Source: CALACW01 sp963627915 (GTDB lineage Bacteria; Bacillota; Clostridia; Oscillospirales; Acutalibacteraceae). Taken from it: a DNA stretch of 30,726 nucleotides. The stretch covers positions 1 through 30,726 of the forward strand of contig CAVGCY010000024.1 in NCBI GenBank assembly GCA_963627915.1. The letters run 5' to 3'. Numbering within the stretch: position 1 is the first letter of the stretch; each line of letters opens with the position of its first letter. This document shows, one piece after another, positions 14,572 to 23,458 of this stretch. The position numbers and the translations under genes are program-made. Under the pieces are notes generated by a model. It was given only the letters and a program-made list of their open reading frames with translations, had not been told where the DNA came from and searched no databases.

Positions 14572-16476
14572 TTATTCATCATCCTCCGGAGGTATTCCGC
14601 CCTGATACTGGCAGTCGTGAAGCATTGCATAAAAGCCTTTCGCCTCCATTAACTCCTCATGCGTACCGGCTTCGACGACGCCGCCCTTTCTCATTACAAG
14701 AATCCTGTCCGCGTTTTTAATCGTCGAAAGTCTGTGCGCGATAACAAAGCTTGTTCTGTCCTTCATCAGGAATTTCATAGCTTTTTGAATCTGAAGCTCC
14801 GTCTTGGTATCGACCGAGCTTGTAGCCTCGTCAAGAATAAGTATCGGCGGGTCGGCAAGAACGGCGCGCGCTATCGTTATCAGCTGTTTCTGACCCTGCG
14901 AAATATTCGTTCCGTCCTCTTTGAGCATTGTATCGTACCCGTCCGGCTGACTCATTATAAAGCCGTGAATCCTTGCAATCTTCGCCGCCCTTATAATTTC
15001 CCCGTCCGAAGCGTCGGTTTTTCCGTAGGCTATATTTTCACGTATCGAGCCTTTAAAAATCCATGTATCCTGTAAAACCATACCTATCTGAGAACGCAGA
15101 AGCTCTCTGGGCATATCCGTAATATTGACGCCGTCAACCTCAATTGCGCCCGAACGTATATCGTAAAAACGCATCAGCAAATTTATTATAGTCGTCTTGC
15201 CCGCGCCCGTAGGTCCTACGATAGCGATAAGATCGCCCTTATTTGCAGTCATGCTGAAGTCTTCGATAAGCGGTTTATCATCGCGGTATCTGAACGAAAC
15301 GTTCTTAAATTCAACCCTGCCGTCCGCGGCAAGAGATGTAACCTTGTCAGAATCGGGAGCTTCCTCCTCCTCGTCGAGAAGTTCAAAAACGCGTTCTGCC
15401 GAAGCAAGTCCGGACTGAATCGAATTTATAAGCTTTGAAAGACTTGTAAGAGGCGAAGAAAGCAGACTGTTATACGATATGAATTTTGTAATGGAGCCGA
15501 GCGAAAATCCCGCCGCGCCTGCGACAATCATGTTTCCGCTGACTATACATATTATAACGTAGACGGCGTTATTTATTAAGCTTATAACCGGCTCTATCGT
15601 TCCCGATATGAAATTCGCCTTTACGGTTATGTACTGAAGTCCGTCGTTTATCTCATCAAATTCGGCTTTCGCCTTTTCCTCATTGTTAAACGTTTTGTTT
15701 ATGGTATGCCCCGTGTACATCTCTTCGATATGTCCGTTTAAATCACCCGTCGTGTTCCAGTAGCGTTTGAACCATTTGCGTGAAATTCTCGATACAAAAT
15801 ATGAGAATACCGCGCCGAGAGGAGATATTATAACCGTAATAAGCGCCAGCTTCCAGTTTTGGAAAAACATTATAATCACAACGGCAACAACCTGAATAAC
15901 GCTTGTTATAACAGTGAGTATGCTGTTTTGAAGAATGTTTGAAAGGTTTGAAATATCGTTTGTAAGACGGCTCAAAAGATCGCCCTTCGTATGAGAGTCG
16001 TAAAAACTCAGCGGAAGACGCGCAAGCTTTGAATTTACCTGTTCTCTCATGGAACAGAGCATTTTCTGCGAAACGCCCGCCATTACGAACTGCTGAACAT
16101 ACTGAAACAATCCCGCGGTTACGTACAGAACCACCGTTTTTATAAGCAGCGATTTAACCTCGGAAAAATCGAGAGGCGCGCCGCGAAGTCTGTTTTGCAC
16201 CTGAGCCTGAATCGCGTCGACAACGTCGCCGAGTATGCCCGGCGCGTATGTGTTGATAACGGTGTAGGCGACAGCCGCCGCACACGATATCGTAAAAGCA
16301 AGTATAAAGGGCTTTGAAAGAGCCATCAGACGTTTAAGAGTTCTTTTTGAATCCGTCGGCTTGTCCTCTCCGCTTTTTTCTTTATTTCTGTAAGCCGCAT
16401 ATTTTCCGCTGCCGTTTTTAATATAGTTAAGAGCGATCTCTTTTGTCTGTCTGTCATGCTGTGATATCTTACTCAC
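14572..16476 (-). CDS. ABC exporter half-transporter, catalytic-site subunit
   Basis: This half of a heterodimeric type IV (multidrug-type) ABC exporter has a six-helix membrane domain (about residues 50-350) fused to an ATPase domain. Walker A is GPTGAGKTT. Walker B is ILILDEATSSVD, with the catalytic glutamate. The signature is NISQGQKQL, a departure from LSGGQ. I place the start at the GTG at 16476 (MSKISQHDRQTKE), because AAGGAGGG sits 9 bases upstream. The ATG at 16503 has no site. This start overlaps the upstream partner's stop by 8 bases, so the two are coupled in a 1:1 ratio. Likely substrates are drugs, peptides or lipids, and cannot be specified. Confidence 0.9.
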   Translation of the reverse strand: MSKISQHDRQTKEIALNYIKNGSGKYAAYRNKEKSGEDKPTDSKRTLKRLMALSKPFILAFTISCAAAVAYTVINTYAPGILGDVVDAIQAQVQNRLRGAPLDFSEVKSLLIKTVVLYVTAGLFQYVQQFVMAGVSQKMLCSMREQVNSKLARLPLSFYDSHTKGDLLSRLTNDISNLSNILQNSILTVITSVIQVVAVVIIMFFQNWKLALITVIISPLGAVFSYFVSRISRKWFKRYWNTTGDLNGHIEEMYTGHTINKTFNNEEKAKAEFDEINDGLQYITVKANFISGTIEPVISLINNAVYVIICIVSGNMIVAGAAGFSLGSITKFISYNSLLSSPLTSLSKLINSIQSGLASAERVFELLDEEEEAPDSDKVTSLAADGRVEFKNVSFRYRDDKPLIEDFSMTANKGDLIAIVGPTGAGKTTIINLLMRFYDIRSGAIEVDGVNITDMPRELLRSQIGMVLQDTWIFKGSIRENIAYGKTDASDGEIIRAAKIARIHGFIMSQPDGYDTMLKEDGTNISQGQKQLITIARAVLADPPILILDEATSSVDTKTELQIQKAMKFLMKDRTSFVIAHRLSTIKNADRILVMRKGGVVEAGTHEELMEAKGFYAMLHDCQYQGGIPPEDDE

Positions 16477-18457
16477 CGTCGGATCCCTCCTTTTCGGTTT
16501 CATCTTCGGCTGATTCGGTATTCTTCGGATTTTCCCCGGCTTCGTTTCCCGGATTCAAAAGCTCCTGCATAAATCCGTCGTCATCGTCATCTCCGTCGTT
16601 ATCGCCCAGCTGAGAGTCGACAATTTCCTTATACTGCGGACACGTTTCGCACAGCTCGTCGTGTTTTCCCATTCCGACAAGCCTGCCGCCGGACATTACC
16701 AAAATTCGGTCGGCGTTCATTATTGTTCCTATACGCTGAGCCACTATTATAATGTTTTTATCGCCGAGCTCCTTGCCGATTCCCGCTCTGAGTCTTGCGT
16801 CCGTCGCAAGGTCGAGAGCTGAAAAGCTGTCGTCGAAAATATAAATATCCGCGTCCCTGATAACGGCGCGCGCAATTGCAAGACGCTGTTTTTGACCGCC
16901 GGAGAAATTATTTCCGCCCTGAGAAACCATAGCGTTCAACCCCTCTGGAAGCGCGCAAACAAAGTTTTTCGCCTGAGCAACGGACAGCGCAAGCTCCATT
17001 TCCTCTTTTGTCGCGTCGGGCTTGCCGACCTTCAGATTATCCTCTATCGTGCCGCTGAAAAGAAACGCCTTCTGCGGTACGACGGCGATTCTCGAATGAA
17101 GCTGTTCGACGGACATATCCCTTATATCGACGCCGCCGAGAGTTATCGAGCCTTCGCTTACGTCATAGAGTCTCGGAATCAGATTTACAACAGAGCTTTT
17201 ACCGCTTCCCGTAATTCCGATAATCGCGGTAACCTCTCCCGGACGGCATGTAAACGAAATATTTTCAAGCGACGGCTTCTTCGCCGTAGGGTATGTAAAC
17301 GATACGTTGTTAAATGAAAGAACGCCTCTGTTTTCCTCATCGGGTTCAACGGGGGATTCCGGGTTCTGTACGGAGTTTTCCATATCGAGCAGTTCGTTTA
17401 TACGCCTTGCCGATACGTTTGCCCTGGGAATCGAAACGAAAATCGTGGCAATGGACGTTACGCCCGTTATAATAAGCATCATATACGACATAAACGCCTG
17501 CAGATTGCCGACGGTCGCATTTATTCGGTCATAGTCAAGCGCAGGGTCGAGCGTTTCTATAACCTTTCCGCCCTTCCACATGAGCATCGCAACAGCCGTA
17601 TAAAGAATTGTAACCATAAACGGCAGAAGCGAAGCCATAATTCTCGTTGCCTTGAGACTCAGCGAGGTAAGTTCAAAGTTTGTTTTTGAAAATTTTTCAT
17701 CCTCCAAAGCCGTTTTGTTAAATGATCTTATAACTCTGATTCCGCCTATTTTTTCTCTGACAATCTGATTTAATTTGTCGGTCAGCTTCTGAACCTTTGA
17801 AAAAATCGGAACAATAAAAACAAACATTACCACGACAAATACCAATATTATCGGTATTACAACGCCGAGAAAGCCCATCAGCTTCGGATTCAGGCTTATC
17901 GCAAATACAAGACCCAGCACAAGCGTTATCGGAACGGTGAGAATGGTTCTCAGGGAGTTGAGAATCATATCCTGAACCTGAGAAACGTCGTTTGTCGTTC
18001 TCGTTATGAGCGAAGCGACGCCTATTTTGTCGATATCGGTCTGGGACAAAGACTGAACCTTATAAAACATGGTTCGTCTTAAAATATTAGCGTAACCGGA
18101 CGATACCTTCGATGAAAAATACGTATTTCCGAGCGATACGCCTATTGACAGAACAGAAAAAACAATCATTATCATGCCGATAAAACGTATTGTATCCGAG
18201 CCGACCGCTATTCCGAGTTCGGATAAAAACTCGGACTGCCGTACGTTAGCGTCCGACGCGCCGTTTACGCCGTACGTTACCATGTAGTTTGTAAGCATCG
18301 GCAGTATTATCTGAAACAGCGACTGCAATATCATAAAAAATATGGAAATCCAGAACAACTTTGAATACGGCTTCAAAAGCTTTAAAAGCTTTAAAAGTCC
18401 CGCCGGTTTCTTTTTTTCCTTTGACTTGGTTGTCTTCTCTTCAGCTTTGAGGGGCAA
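16469..18457 (-). CDS. ABC exporter half-transporter, degenerate-site subunit
   Basis: This is the first gene of the pair: a six-helix membrane domain (about residues 30-330), then an ATPase with Walker A GITGSGKSS and canonical signature FSGGQKQRLAIARA. Walker B is IYIFDDSFSALD, in which aspartate replaces the catalytic glutamate. Such substitutions mark the non-hydrolysing site of asymmetric exporters like BmrCD or TM287/288. A lysine-rich N-terminus and a long acidic tail (DGDDDDDGF and after) are unusual additions. No ATG fits the start. GGAAGTGA is 9 bases before the TTG at 18457 and only 3 before the TTG at 18463, so 18457 is preferred. The gene is read from a promoter with a palindrome. 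Confidence 0.9.
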   Translation of the reverse strand: MPLKAEEKTTKSKEKKKPAGLLKLLKLLKPYSKLFWISIFFMILQSLFQIILPMLTNYMVTYGVNGASDANVRQSEFLSELGIAVGSDTIRFIGMIMIVFSVLSIGVSLGNTYFSSKVSSGYANILRRTMFYKVQSLSQTDIDKIGVASLITRTTNDVSQVQDMILNSLRTILTVPITLVLGLVFAISLNPKLMGFLGVVIPIILVFVVVMFVFIVPIFSKVQKLTDKLNQIVREKIGGIRVIRSFNKTALEDEKFSKTNFELTSLSLKATRIMASLLPFMVTILYTAVAMLMWKGGKVIETLDPALDYDRINATVGNLQAFMSYMMLIITGVTSIATIFVSIPRANVSARRINELLDMENSVQNPESPVEPDEENRGVLSFNNVSFTYPTAKKPSLENISFTCRPGEVTAIIGITGSGKSSVVNLIPRLYDVSEGSITLGGVDIRDMSVEQLHSRIAVVPQKAFLFSGTIEDNLKVGKPDATKEEMELALSVAQAKNFVCALPEGLNAMVSQGGNNFSGGQKQRLAIARAVIRDADIYIFDDSFSALDLATDARLRAGIGKELGDKNIIIVAQRIGTIMNADRILVMSGGRLVGMGKHDELCETCPQYKEIVDSQLGDNDGDDDDDGFMQELLNPGNEAGENPKNTESAEDETEKEGSDGE

Positions 18458-18472
18458 TGTCAATCACTTCCG

Positions 18473-18486
18473 TTATAACGTTATAA
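18473..18486. promoter_or_regulatory. Perfect 14-bp palindrome in the ABC operon leader (putative operator)
   Basis: TTATAACGTTATAA is a perfect palindrome, placed about 14 bases downstream of the promoter -10 (18505-18500), around or just after the transcription start. This position suits a repressor that blocks elongation or open-complex formation. No regulator gene is adjacent. Confidence 0.5.
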
Positions 18487-18499
18487 TTAGGTAAATAGT

Positions 18500-18528
18500 A
18501 TGATAACATAACTTAAATATTTTTTCAA
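18500..18528 (-). promoter_or_regulatory. Promoter of the ABC exporter operon
   Basis: On the minus strand TTGAAA (18528-18523) and TATCAT (18505-18500) are 17 bases apart, about 43 bases before the TTG start. Confidence 0.65.
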
Positions 18529-18657
18529 TAATAAAGAAAAACGAAACGGTTCGTTTTGCATATTAATCGGCTTTTTTATGAAACGTGTATATTTGGTATA
18601 TTAATTTTACGTTTAAAATTACAAAAAATCCGTTCTTTTTTTGTTCACATATGGGTA

Positions 18658-18686
18658 TTGACAAGTTATATCACATAATTTATAAT
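18658..18686 (+). promoter_or_regulatory. Perfect-consensus promoter of the secreted beta-solenoid gene
   Basis: TTGACA (18658-18663) and TATAAT (18681-18686) are separated by 17 bases, an exact consensus match, as upstream of the LRR/dockerin gene at 10109. Confidence 0.9.
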
Positions 18687-18732
18687 AGAATTACTTAAAG
18701 TGGATAAAAATCTGAACAGGAGGCACACTTTT

Positions 18733-20001
18733 ATGAAGAAAACAATATCGGTTATTTTGGCTGTCATAATGATCCTTGCAGTTTGCCCGATGGTTTCCTT
18801 TGCCGCAGGCACATGGGCTTCGGGTTCCAGCATCGGCACCGGCGAATATGAGGAAGCTATCAACACGACAGGCACAGGCACCGTTACCGTTACCGGTACG
18901 GTTACCGTAAAAAACACACTTACGGTTACCGAAGGCGTAACTCTCAAAATTGCGTCAACCGGAACGCTTATAATGTCCGGCGCAAATGCTAAGCTTGTTA
19001 TTTCAAAAAATTCTACCGTTTATGTTGACGCAAGCGGTACAGTTTTAATGCAGAGCGGTTCTTCGTTTGAAAACAACGGAACAATCGACCTTAAATCGGG
19101 TTCGAGCTTCAACATTAACGACGGCGCAAAGTGTAACAACAACGGCGTTATAGAGAATATTTCAAGAATCAGTATAAGCGAAAAAGGATATCTTTATCAC
19201 AGAGTTTCCATACCCAACAGCTTCTCAACTTCCTACAAGGCAAGCGAAACCTGGAACAGAAAAGCTATGACAATCCAGTTCTCCCCCTCGTACTTCCTTG
19301 ATGCCGGCGCGCAGTCGGATACGGAGTATCAGACCGCAAAGTACACCGCGGTTCAGACCGTTGCGGGCGGATACACGGACGTTTACGTTGAGCACAATAC
19401 CAAAATCTATATTAAAATCGAAGTACCCGACGGAGACGGCGACTTCATCGATGTCGGCAGAATGCTCCTTACAGCGGGCGGACAGACCGTAACATGCGAC
19501 AGAGGCGTATTCATGATTACTCCCATGAATGCCATGACGCTTAATGTTGTATCCACAAAATATGAGGATGTCGTAAAACTCTTCAAAATCGAACTTCCCA
19601 AAACCGACGGTTACTATGTAGCGCTTATGGACGGTACCGTAGGCGAAACTACCGTTGAGTTCGGTAAGACCCTTCAGTTCCACGTAGTTGTAGGCTCCGA
19701 TTATGATAAGTCTACCTACTCCGTATATGTTAATACCGCGGAGATTCAGCCCGACGAATACGGTTACTATGACGTTACCGGACCTATCGACGCAGACGGA
19801 AACATGGCTACGGCAGGCGGCGTTCAGCAGGCTCTCACCATTAAGGTTATAGGCGTTACATCCAATAAGCTTATCGGAACTATGAACGACGTTGTTGGAT
19901 TTATTCAGCAGATTTTCTCGGTTATCAGATCAATTATCGAATACTTCGCAGATCTCTTCAAGGGTAATGCAGGAGATCTTGACGATATCTTCGGAACCTG
20001 A
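18733..20001 (+). CDS. Secreted protein with a repetitive beta-solenoid-like N-terminal region
   Basis: The ATG at 18733 follows AGGAGG by 9 bases and begins a signal peptide (MKKTISVILAVIMILAV, cleavage near SFA-AG at residue 25). An in-frame GTG at 18700 has no ribosome site. Residues of about 30-140 are rich in T, V, S, G and N, with short repeats (TVTVTGTVTV, then GTLIMSGANAKLVIS, GTVLMQSGSSFENNG, GTIDLKSGSSFNINDG), suggesting a right-handed beta-helix. The middle is beta-rich and unassigned. The last 40 residues form an amphipathic or hydrophobic helix region (VVGFIQQIFSVIRSIIEYF) ending in an acidic tail, which could contact membrane or partners. There is no LPXTG anchor. Length is 422 residues. 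The family is not recognised; an adhesive or envelope-associated role is a guess. Confidence 0.8.
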   Translation: MKKTISVILAVIMILAVCPMVSFAAGTWASGSSIGTGEYEEAINTTGTGTVTVTGTVTVKNTLTVTEGVTLKIASTGTLIMSGANAKLVISKNSTVYVDASGTVLMQSGSSFENNGTIDLKSGSSFNINDGAKCNNNGVIENISRISISEKGYLYHRVSIPNSFSTSYKASETWNRKAMTIQFSPSYFLDAGAQSDTEYQTAKYTAVQTVAGGYTDVYVEHNTKIYIKIEVPDGDGDFIDVGRMLLTAGGQTVTCDRGVFMITPMNAMTLNVVSTKYEDVVKLFKIELPKTDGYYVALMDGTVGETTVEFGKTLQFHVVVGSDYDKSTYSVYVNTAEIQPDEYGYYDVTGPIDADGNMATAGGVQQALTIKVIGVTSNKLIGTMNDVVGFIQQIFSVIRSIIEYFADLFKGNAGDLDDIFGT

Positions 20002-20023
20002 TTAGATTTAGTATCAGCATACG

Positions 20024-20058
20024 GAAAGGCAGTCCTTCGGGGCTGCCTTTCAGATTTT
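20024..20058 (+). terminator. Terminator of the beta-solenoid gene
   Basis: GAAAGGCAG (20024-20032) and CTGCCTTTC (20043-20051) form a perfect 9-bp stem over a loop containing TTCG, followed by AGATTTT. The T-run is short. Confidence 0.75.
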
Positions 20059-20157
20059 CGGCGGGCTGTTTTCACCGTAAGCAATAAATTGAATTACGTG
20101 CAGCAATAACCCGCCGATAATGTTTTGCTTTTCCGGCAACAATTTGCTTGCGGTGAA
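20059..20157. repeat. Two interleaved inverted repeats (pseudoknot-like arrangement)
   Basis: CGGCGGG (20059-20065) is complementary to CCCGCCG (20110-20116). TTCACCGTAAGCAA (20071-20084) is complementary to TTGCTTGCGGTGAA (20144-20157) with one U-G pair. The order is A, B, A', B', so both pairings together would make a pseudoknot. The element lies between a terminator and the mnmG promoter, so it belongs to neither known leader. Confidence 0.55.
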
Positions 20158-20159
20158 TG

Positions 20160-20188
20160 TTGCATTTATTTTCAATGCGTGGTATCAT
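20160..20188 (+). promoter_or_regulatory. Promoter of the mnmG-mnmE-tadA operon
   Basis: TTGCAT (20160-20165) and TATCAT (20183-20188) are 17 bases apart. The leader would be about 30 bases. The -35 begins 3 bases after the last arm of the interleaved repeats. Confidence 0.6.
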
Positions 20189-20225
20189 ATATTGATAACT
20201 ATTATATATATTCGGTGATATAAAA

Positions 20226-22085
20226 ATGGAATTTTATGCTGACAGCTTTGACACGGCGGTTATAGGCGCGGGGCACGCCGGCATCGAGGCGGCTCTTGCG
20301 AGTGCAAGACTCGGATGCAAAACCGTCATTTTTACAATAAACATGGACTCGGTAGGCAACATGCCGTGCAACCCGTCGATAGGAGGAACATCCAAGGGAC
20401 ACCTTGTAAGGGAGCTTGACGCGCTCGGAGGAGAAATGGGAAATGCCGCGGATCACACGACTATTCAGTCGAGAATCCTCAATCGCGGAAAGGGTCCCGC
20501 CGTTTATTCACTGAGAGCGCAGATAGACAGACGCGAATACGGAAAATACATGAAACATACTCTTGAAAAAACCGAGGGCTTGCAGTTAAAGCAGAGTGAA
20601 ATTGTCAATCTGTACAACGACGGCGAAAACTGGATTTTAAAAACAAAGCTTGACGCTCTCTACAAGGCAAAGTGCGTTATTCTTGCGACGGGCACTTTTT
20701 TAAACGGAAAAATATATGTTGGCGATAAATGTTATTCATCCGGTCCGGACGGGGTATTTCCCGCAATCGGTCTTTCCGACGCGCTTTTGAAGCTTAATAT
20801 TCCGTTAAGACGATTCAAAACGGGCACGCCGTCGAGAGTTAACAGACGCAGCGTTGACGTTGATAAAATGGAGATTCAGTACGGCGACGAAAAAGTTACT
20901 CCGTTTTCGTTCTCAACCGATGTTCCGCCCGAAAACAAAGCCGTGTGCTATATGACATATACGAATGAGAACACGAAAAAAATTATTCTTGACAATATAT
21001 CGCGTTCGCCTCTTTATTCCGGTATGATAGAAGGAATAGGTCCGCGTTACTGTCCGAGTATTGAGGATAAAATAGTCAGATTTTCTCAAAAACAGCGTCA
21101 CCAGCTTTTTGTTGAGCCGTGCGGCCTCGATACGGAGGAGATGTATTTGCAGGGTATGTCCTCTTCTCTTCCGGAGGATGTACAGCTTGCATTTTTAAGA
21201 ACCATAAAAGGACTTGAGCATGTCGAGGTTATGAGAAATGCATATGCAATCGAATATGACTGCGTCGACCCTCTTTCATTAAAACCGACCCTTGAATTTA
21301 TAAACCTCCCCGGGCTTTACGGCGCGGGACAGTTCAACGGTTCGAGCGGTTATGAGGAAGCCGCCGCGCAGGGATTTGTTGCAGGCGTAAATGCGGCGCT
21401 TAAAGTGCAGAACAGAGAACCGTTTATACTCGACAGGGCAAGCTCGTACATCGGCACGCTCATTGACGACCTCGTTACAAAGGGATGCAGCGAGCCGTAT
21501 CGAATGATGACCTCAAGATCGGAATACAGACTTCTTTTAAGACAGGACAACGCGGATATAAGACTGATGGGAATGGGACGCGAACTGGGACTTATTTCCG
21601 AGGAACGTTACGAAAAATTACAGACAAAATTGAAACTTATAAGCGAAGAAAAAAGGCGCGTCGAGAAAAAGGTTATCGCGCCGTCCGACGGTATCAATTC
21701 CGTTTTAACGGCGCACGGCACGGCTGAGCTTACAACGGGAGTAAAGCTTGCCGATTTGATAAGACGTCCGCAGCTCAGCTATGAAATATTAAAGCCTTTT
21801 GATCTCGACAGACCCGATTTTCCCGACGATGTTTTCGAGCAGGTCGAAATAGATTTGAAATATGCGGGTTACATCAAACGCCAAATTTCTCAGGTTGCCG
21901 AAATGAGACGGCTTGAGGTTAAAATCATTCCCGAGGATATGGATTACAACGCCGTTACCGGTCTGAGGCTTGAAGCGCGCGAAAAGCTGAATAAAATAAG
22001 ACCGCACAGTATCGGTCAGGCGTCGAGAATTTCGGGCGTAAGCCCGGCGGATATTTCCGTTTTGATTATTTATTTAAAGAAATGA
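20226..22085 (+). CDS. mnmG: tRNA U34 carboxymethylaminomethyl synthesis enzyme MnmG
   Basis: MnmG, with MnmE, installs the 5-carboxymethylaminomethyl group on wobble uridine of tRNAs, using FAD and methylene-THF. The length of 619 residues is normal. The N-terminal dinucleotide fold reads VIGAGHAGIEAA (glycines 14, 16, 19), followed by the family signature around CNPSIGGTSKGHLVREL, then the later blocks EPCGLDTEEMYLQG and GLYGAGQFNGSSGYEEAAAQG. The C-terminal helical domain (about 550-619), which binds MnmE, is present. The ATG has a GGTGAT site about 9 bases upstream. It is first in the operon, 10 bases before mnmE. In many Firmicutes the order is mnmE then mnmG; here it is reversed. Confidence 0.97.
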   Translation: MEFYADSFDTAVIGAGHAGIEAALASARLGCKTVIFTINMDSVGNMPCNPSIGGTSKGHLVRELDALGGEMGNAADHTTIQSRILNRGKGPAVYSLRAQIDRREYGKYMKHTLEKTEGLQLKQSEIVNLYNDGENWILKTKLDALYKAKCVILATGTFLNGKIYVGDKCYSSGPDGVFPAIGLSDALLKLNIPLRRFKTGTPSRVNRRSVDVDKMEIQYGDEKVTPFSFSTDVPPENKAVCYMTYTNENTKKIILDNISRSPLYSGMIEGIGPRYCPSIEDKIVRFSQKQRHQLFVEPCGLDTEEMYLQGMSSSLPEDVQLAFLRTIKGLEHVEVMRNAYAIEYDCVDPLSLKPTLEFINLPGLYGAGQFNGSSGYEEAAAQGFVAGVNAALKVQNREPFILDRASSYIGTLIDDLVTKGCSEPYRMMTSRSEYRLLLRQDNADIRLMGMGRELGLISEERYEKLQTKLKLISEEKRRVEKKVIAPSDGINSVLTAHGTAELTTGVKLADLIRRPQLSYEILKPFDLDRPDFPDDVFEQVEIDLKYAGYIKRQISQVAEMRRLEVKIIPEDMDYNAVTGLRLEAREKLNKIRPHSIGQASRISGVSPADISVLIIYLKK

Positions 22086-22095
22086 CGGTGAAACA

Positions 22096-23457
22096 ATGTC
22101 TACTGTTGCCGCAATAGCGACTCCGAACGCGCCGGGCGGTATCGGAATTATAAGGATATCGGGCGAGGACGCCTTTAAAATCGCAGACTCAGTTTTTAAA
22201 TCCGTTTCGTCCAAAAGGTTATCATGTTTAAAAGGATATACGGCTTCTTTCGGTCATGTTTACGACTCGGACGAGCTTATCGACGAATGCATTGCCACGG
22301 TTTTCAAATCGCCGAAAAGCTACACCGGAGAAGACGTCGTTGAGCTTTCGTGTCACGGCGGACTGTATGTAACAAACAGAGTTTTGAGAGCCGTTTTATC
22401 GGCGGGCGCAAGTCCGGCACAGGCGGGCGAGTTTACAAAACGAGCGTTTTTAAACGGCAGAATAGACCTTACAGAGGCCGAAGGGGTTATGAATATTATA
22501 TCCGCAAAGGGTAAGGACGCATTAAACGCCGCCGTTACGACGCTTGACGGAGCGTTGAGCAGACAGATAGATTCGGTATGCAAATCCCTTACGCACCTCG
22601 GAGCGGGAATGGCGGTATGGACGGATTATCCGGACGAGGATATTCCCGAGGTTCACACGGATTCGCTTTCGGAATCACTTAAAAATGTATCAAAAGAGCT
22701 TGCTGTGCTTATTTCCTCATTTGAGGCGGGACATGCGATAACAGAGGGCATAAGCGCCGTTATATGCGGTCATCCCAATGTCGGCAAGTCTACGCTGATG
22801 AATCTGCTCACGGGCTATGACCGTTCGATCGTGACGGATATTGCAGGTACTACACGCGACGTTATAGAGGAAACGGTCAGGCTTGGAAGCGCGGTTCTGC
22901 GGCTTCAGGATACTGCCGGACTGAGAGTCAGTTCGGATGAGATTGAGAATATCGGCGTTTCGATAGCAAGACAGAGAATAGATAGGGCAGGTCTTGTCAT
23001 AGCAGTGTTTGACGCGAGTATTCCGCTGTCGGACGAGGATATGAATTTACTGGAAAAATGCCGTGAAAAACGCGCAGTCGCCGTTATCAATAAAATGGAT
23101 TTGGGCGTTGCTGACGACAGAGAAACGATAGAAAAATATATTCCCGTCGTTGTTGAAATGTCTGCCTCGGACGGCGGCGGACTTGAAGAACTGAAAAACG
23201 CCGTTGAAAAAATACTTTCGCTCGACAGTCTTGATTCATCCGCCGTAATGCTTACGACGGAACGTCAGCGCAGCTGCTGCGTCAGGGCAAAATCGTGCGT
23301 TGACGAAGCTGTTGAGGCTTTAAAATTCGGAATGACCCTCGACGCGGTGAACGTCAGCGTTGACGCGGCTATTGACGCGCTCAACGAGCTTACGGGAAAA
23401 AAAGCAACTCAAACCATTGTCGACGAAGTATTTTCAAAATTCTGCGTAGGTAAATAA
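22096..23457 (+). CDS. mnmE: tRNA modification GTPase MnmE
   Basis: MnmE is the GTPase partner of MnmG. The N-terminal THF-binding domain (about 1-118) starts STVAAIATPNAPGGIGIIRIS. The G domain carries G1 GHPNVGKST (residues 225-233), G2 in DIAGTTRD, G3 DTAG and G4 NKMD. The helical domain ends with the invariant C-terminal motif CVGK (residues 450-453), whose cysteine is needed for modification. Length of 453 residues is normal. The start is the ATG at 22096 with a weak GGTGAAAC site. It sits between mnmG (10 bases before) and tadA (1 base after the stop), so all three are probably on one transcript. Confidence 0.97.
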   Translation: MSTVAAIATPNAPGGIGIIRISGEDAFKIADSVFKSVSSKRLSCLKGYTASFGHVYDSDELIDECIATVFKSPKSYTGEDVVELSCHGGLYVTNRVLRAVLSAGASPAQAGEFTKRAFLNGRIDLTEAEGVMNIISAKGKDALNAAVTTLDGALSRQIDSVCKSLTHLGAGMAVWTDYPDEDIPEVHTDSLSESLKNVSKELAVLISSFEAGHAITEGISAVICGHPNVGKSTLMNLLTGYDRSIVTDIAGTTRDVIEETVRLGSAVLRLQDTAGLRVSSDEIENIGVSIARQRIDRAGLVIAVFDASIPLSDEDMNLLEKCREKRAVAVINKMDLGVADDRETIEKYIPVVVEMSASDGGGLEELKNAVEKILSLDSLDSSAVMLTTERQRSCCVRAKSCVDEAVEALKFGMTLDAVNVSVDAAIDALNELTGKKATQTIVDEVFSKFCVGK

Positions 23458-23458
23458 T

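Noticed and set aside
18690..18710. GTGGATAAA near 18699 as a DnaA box
   Set aside because: It is a single partial match with no cluster, so it does not support a replication origin.
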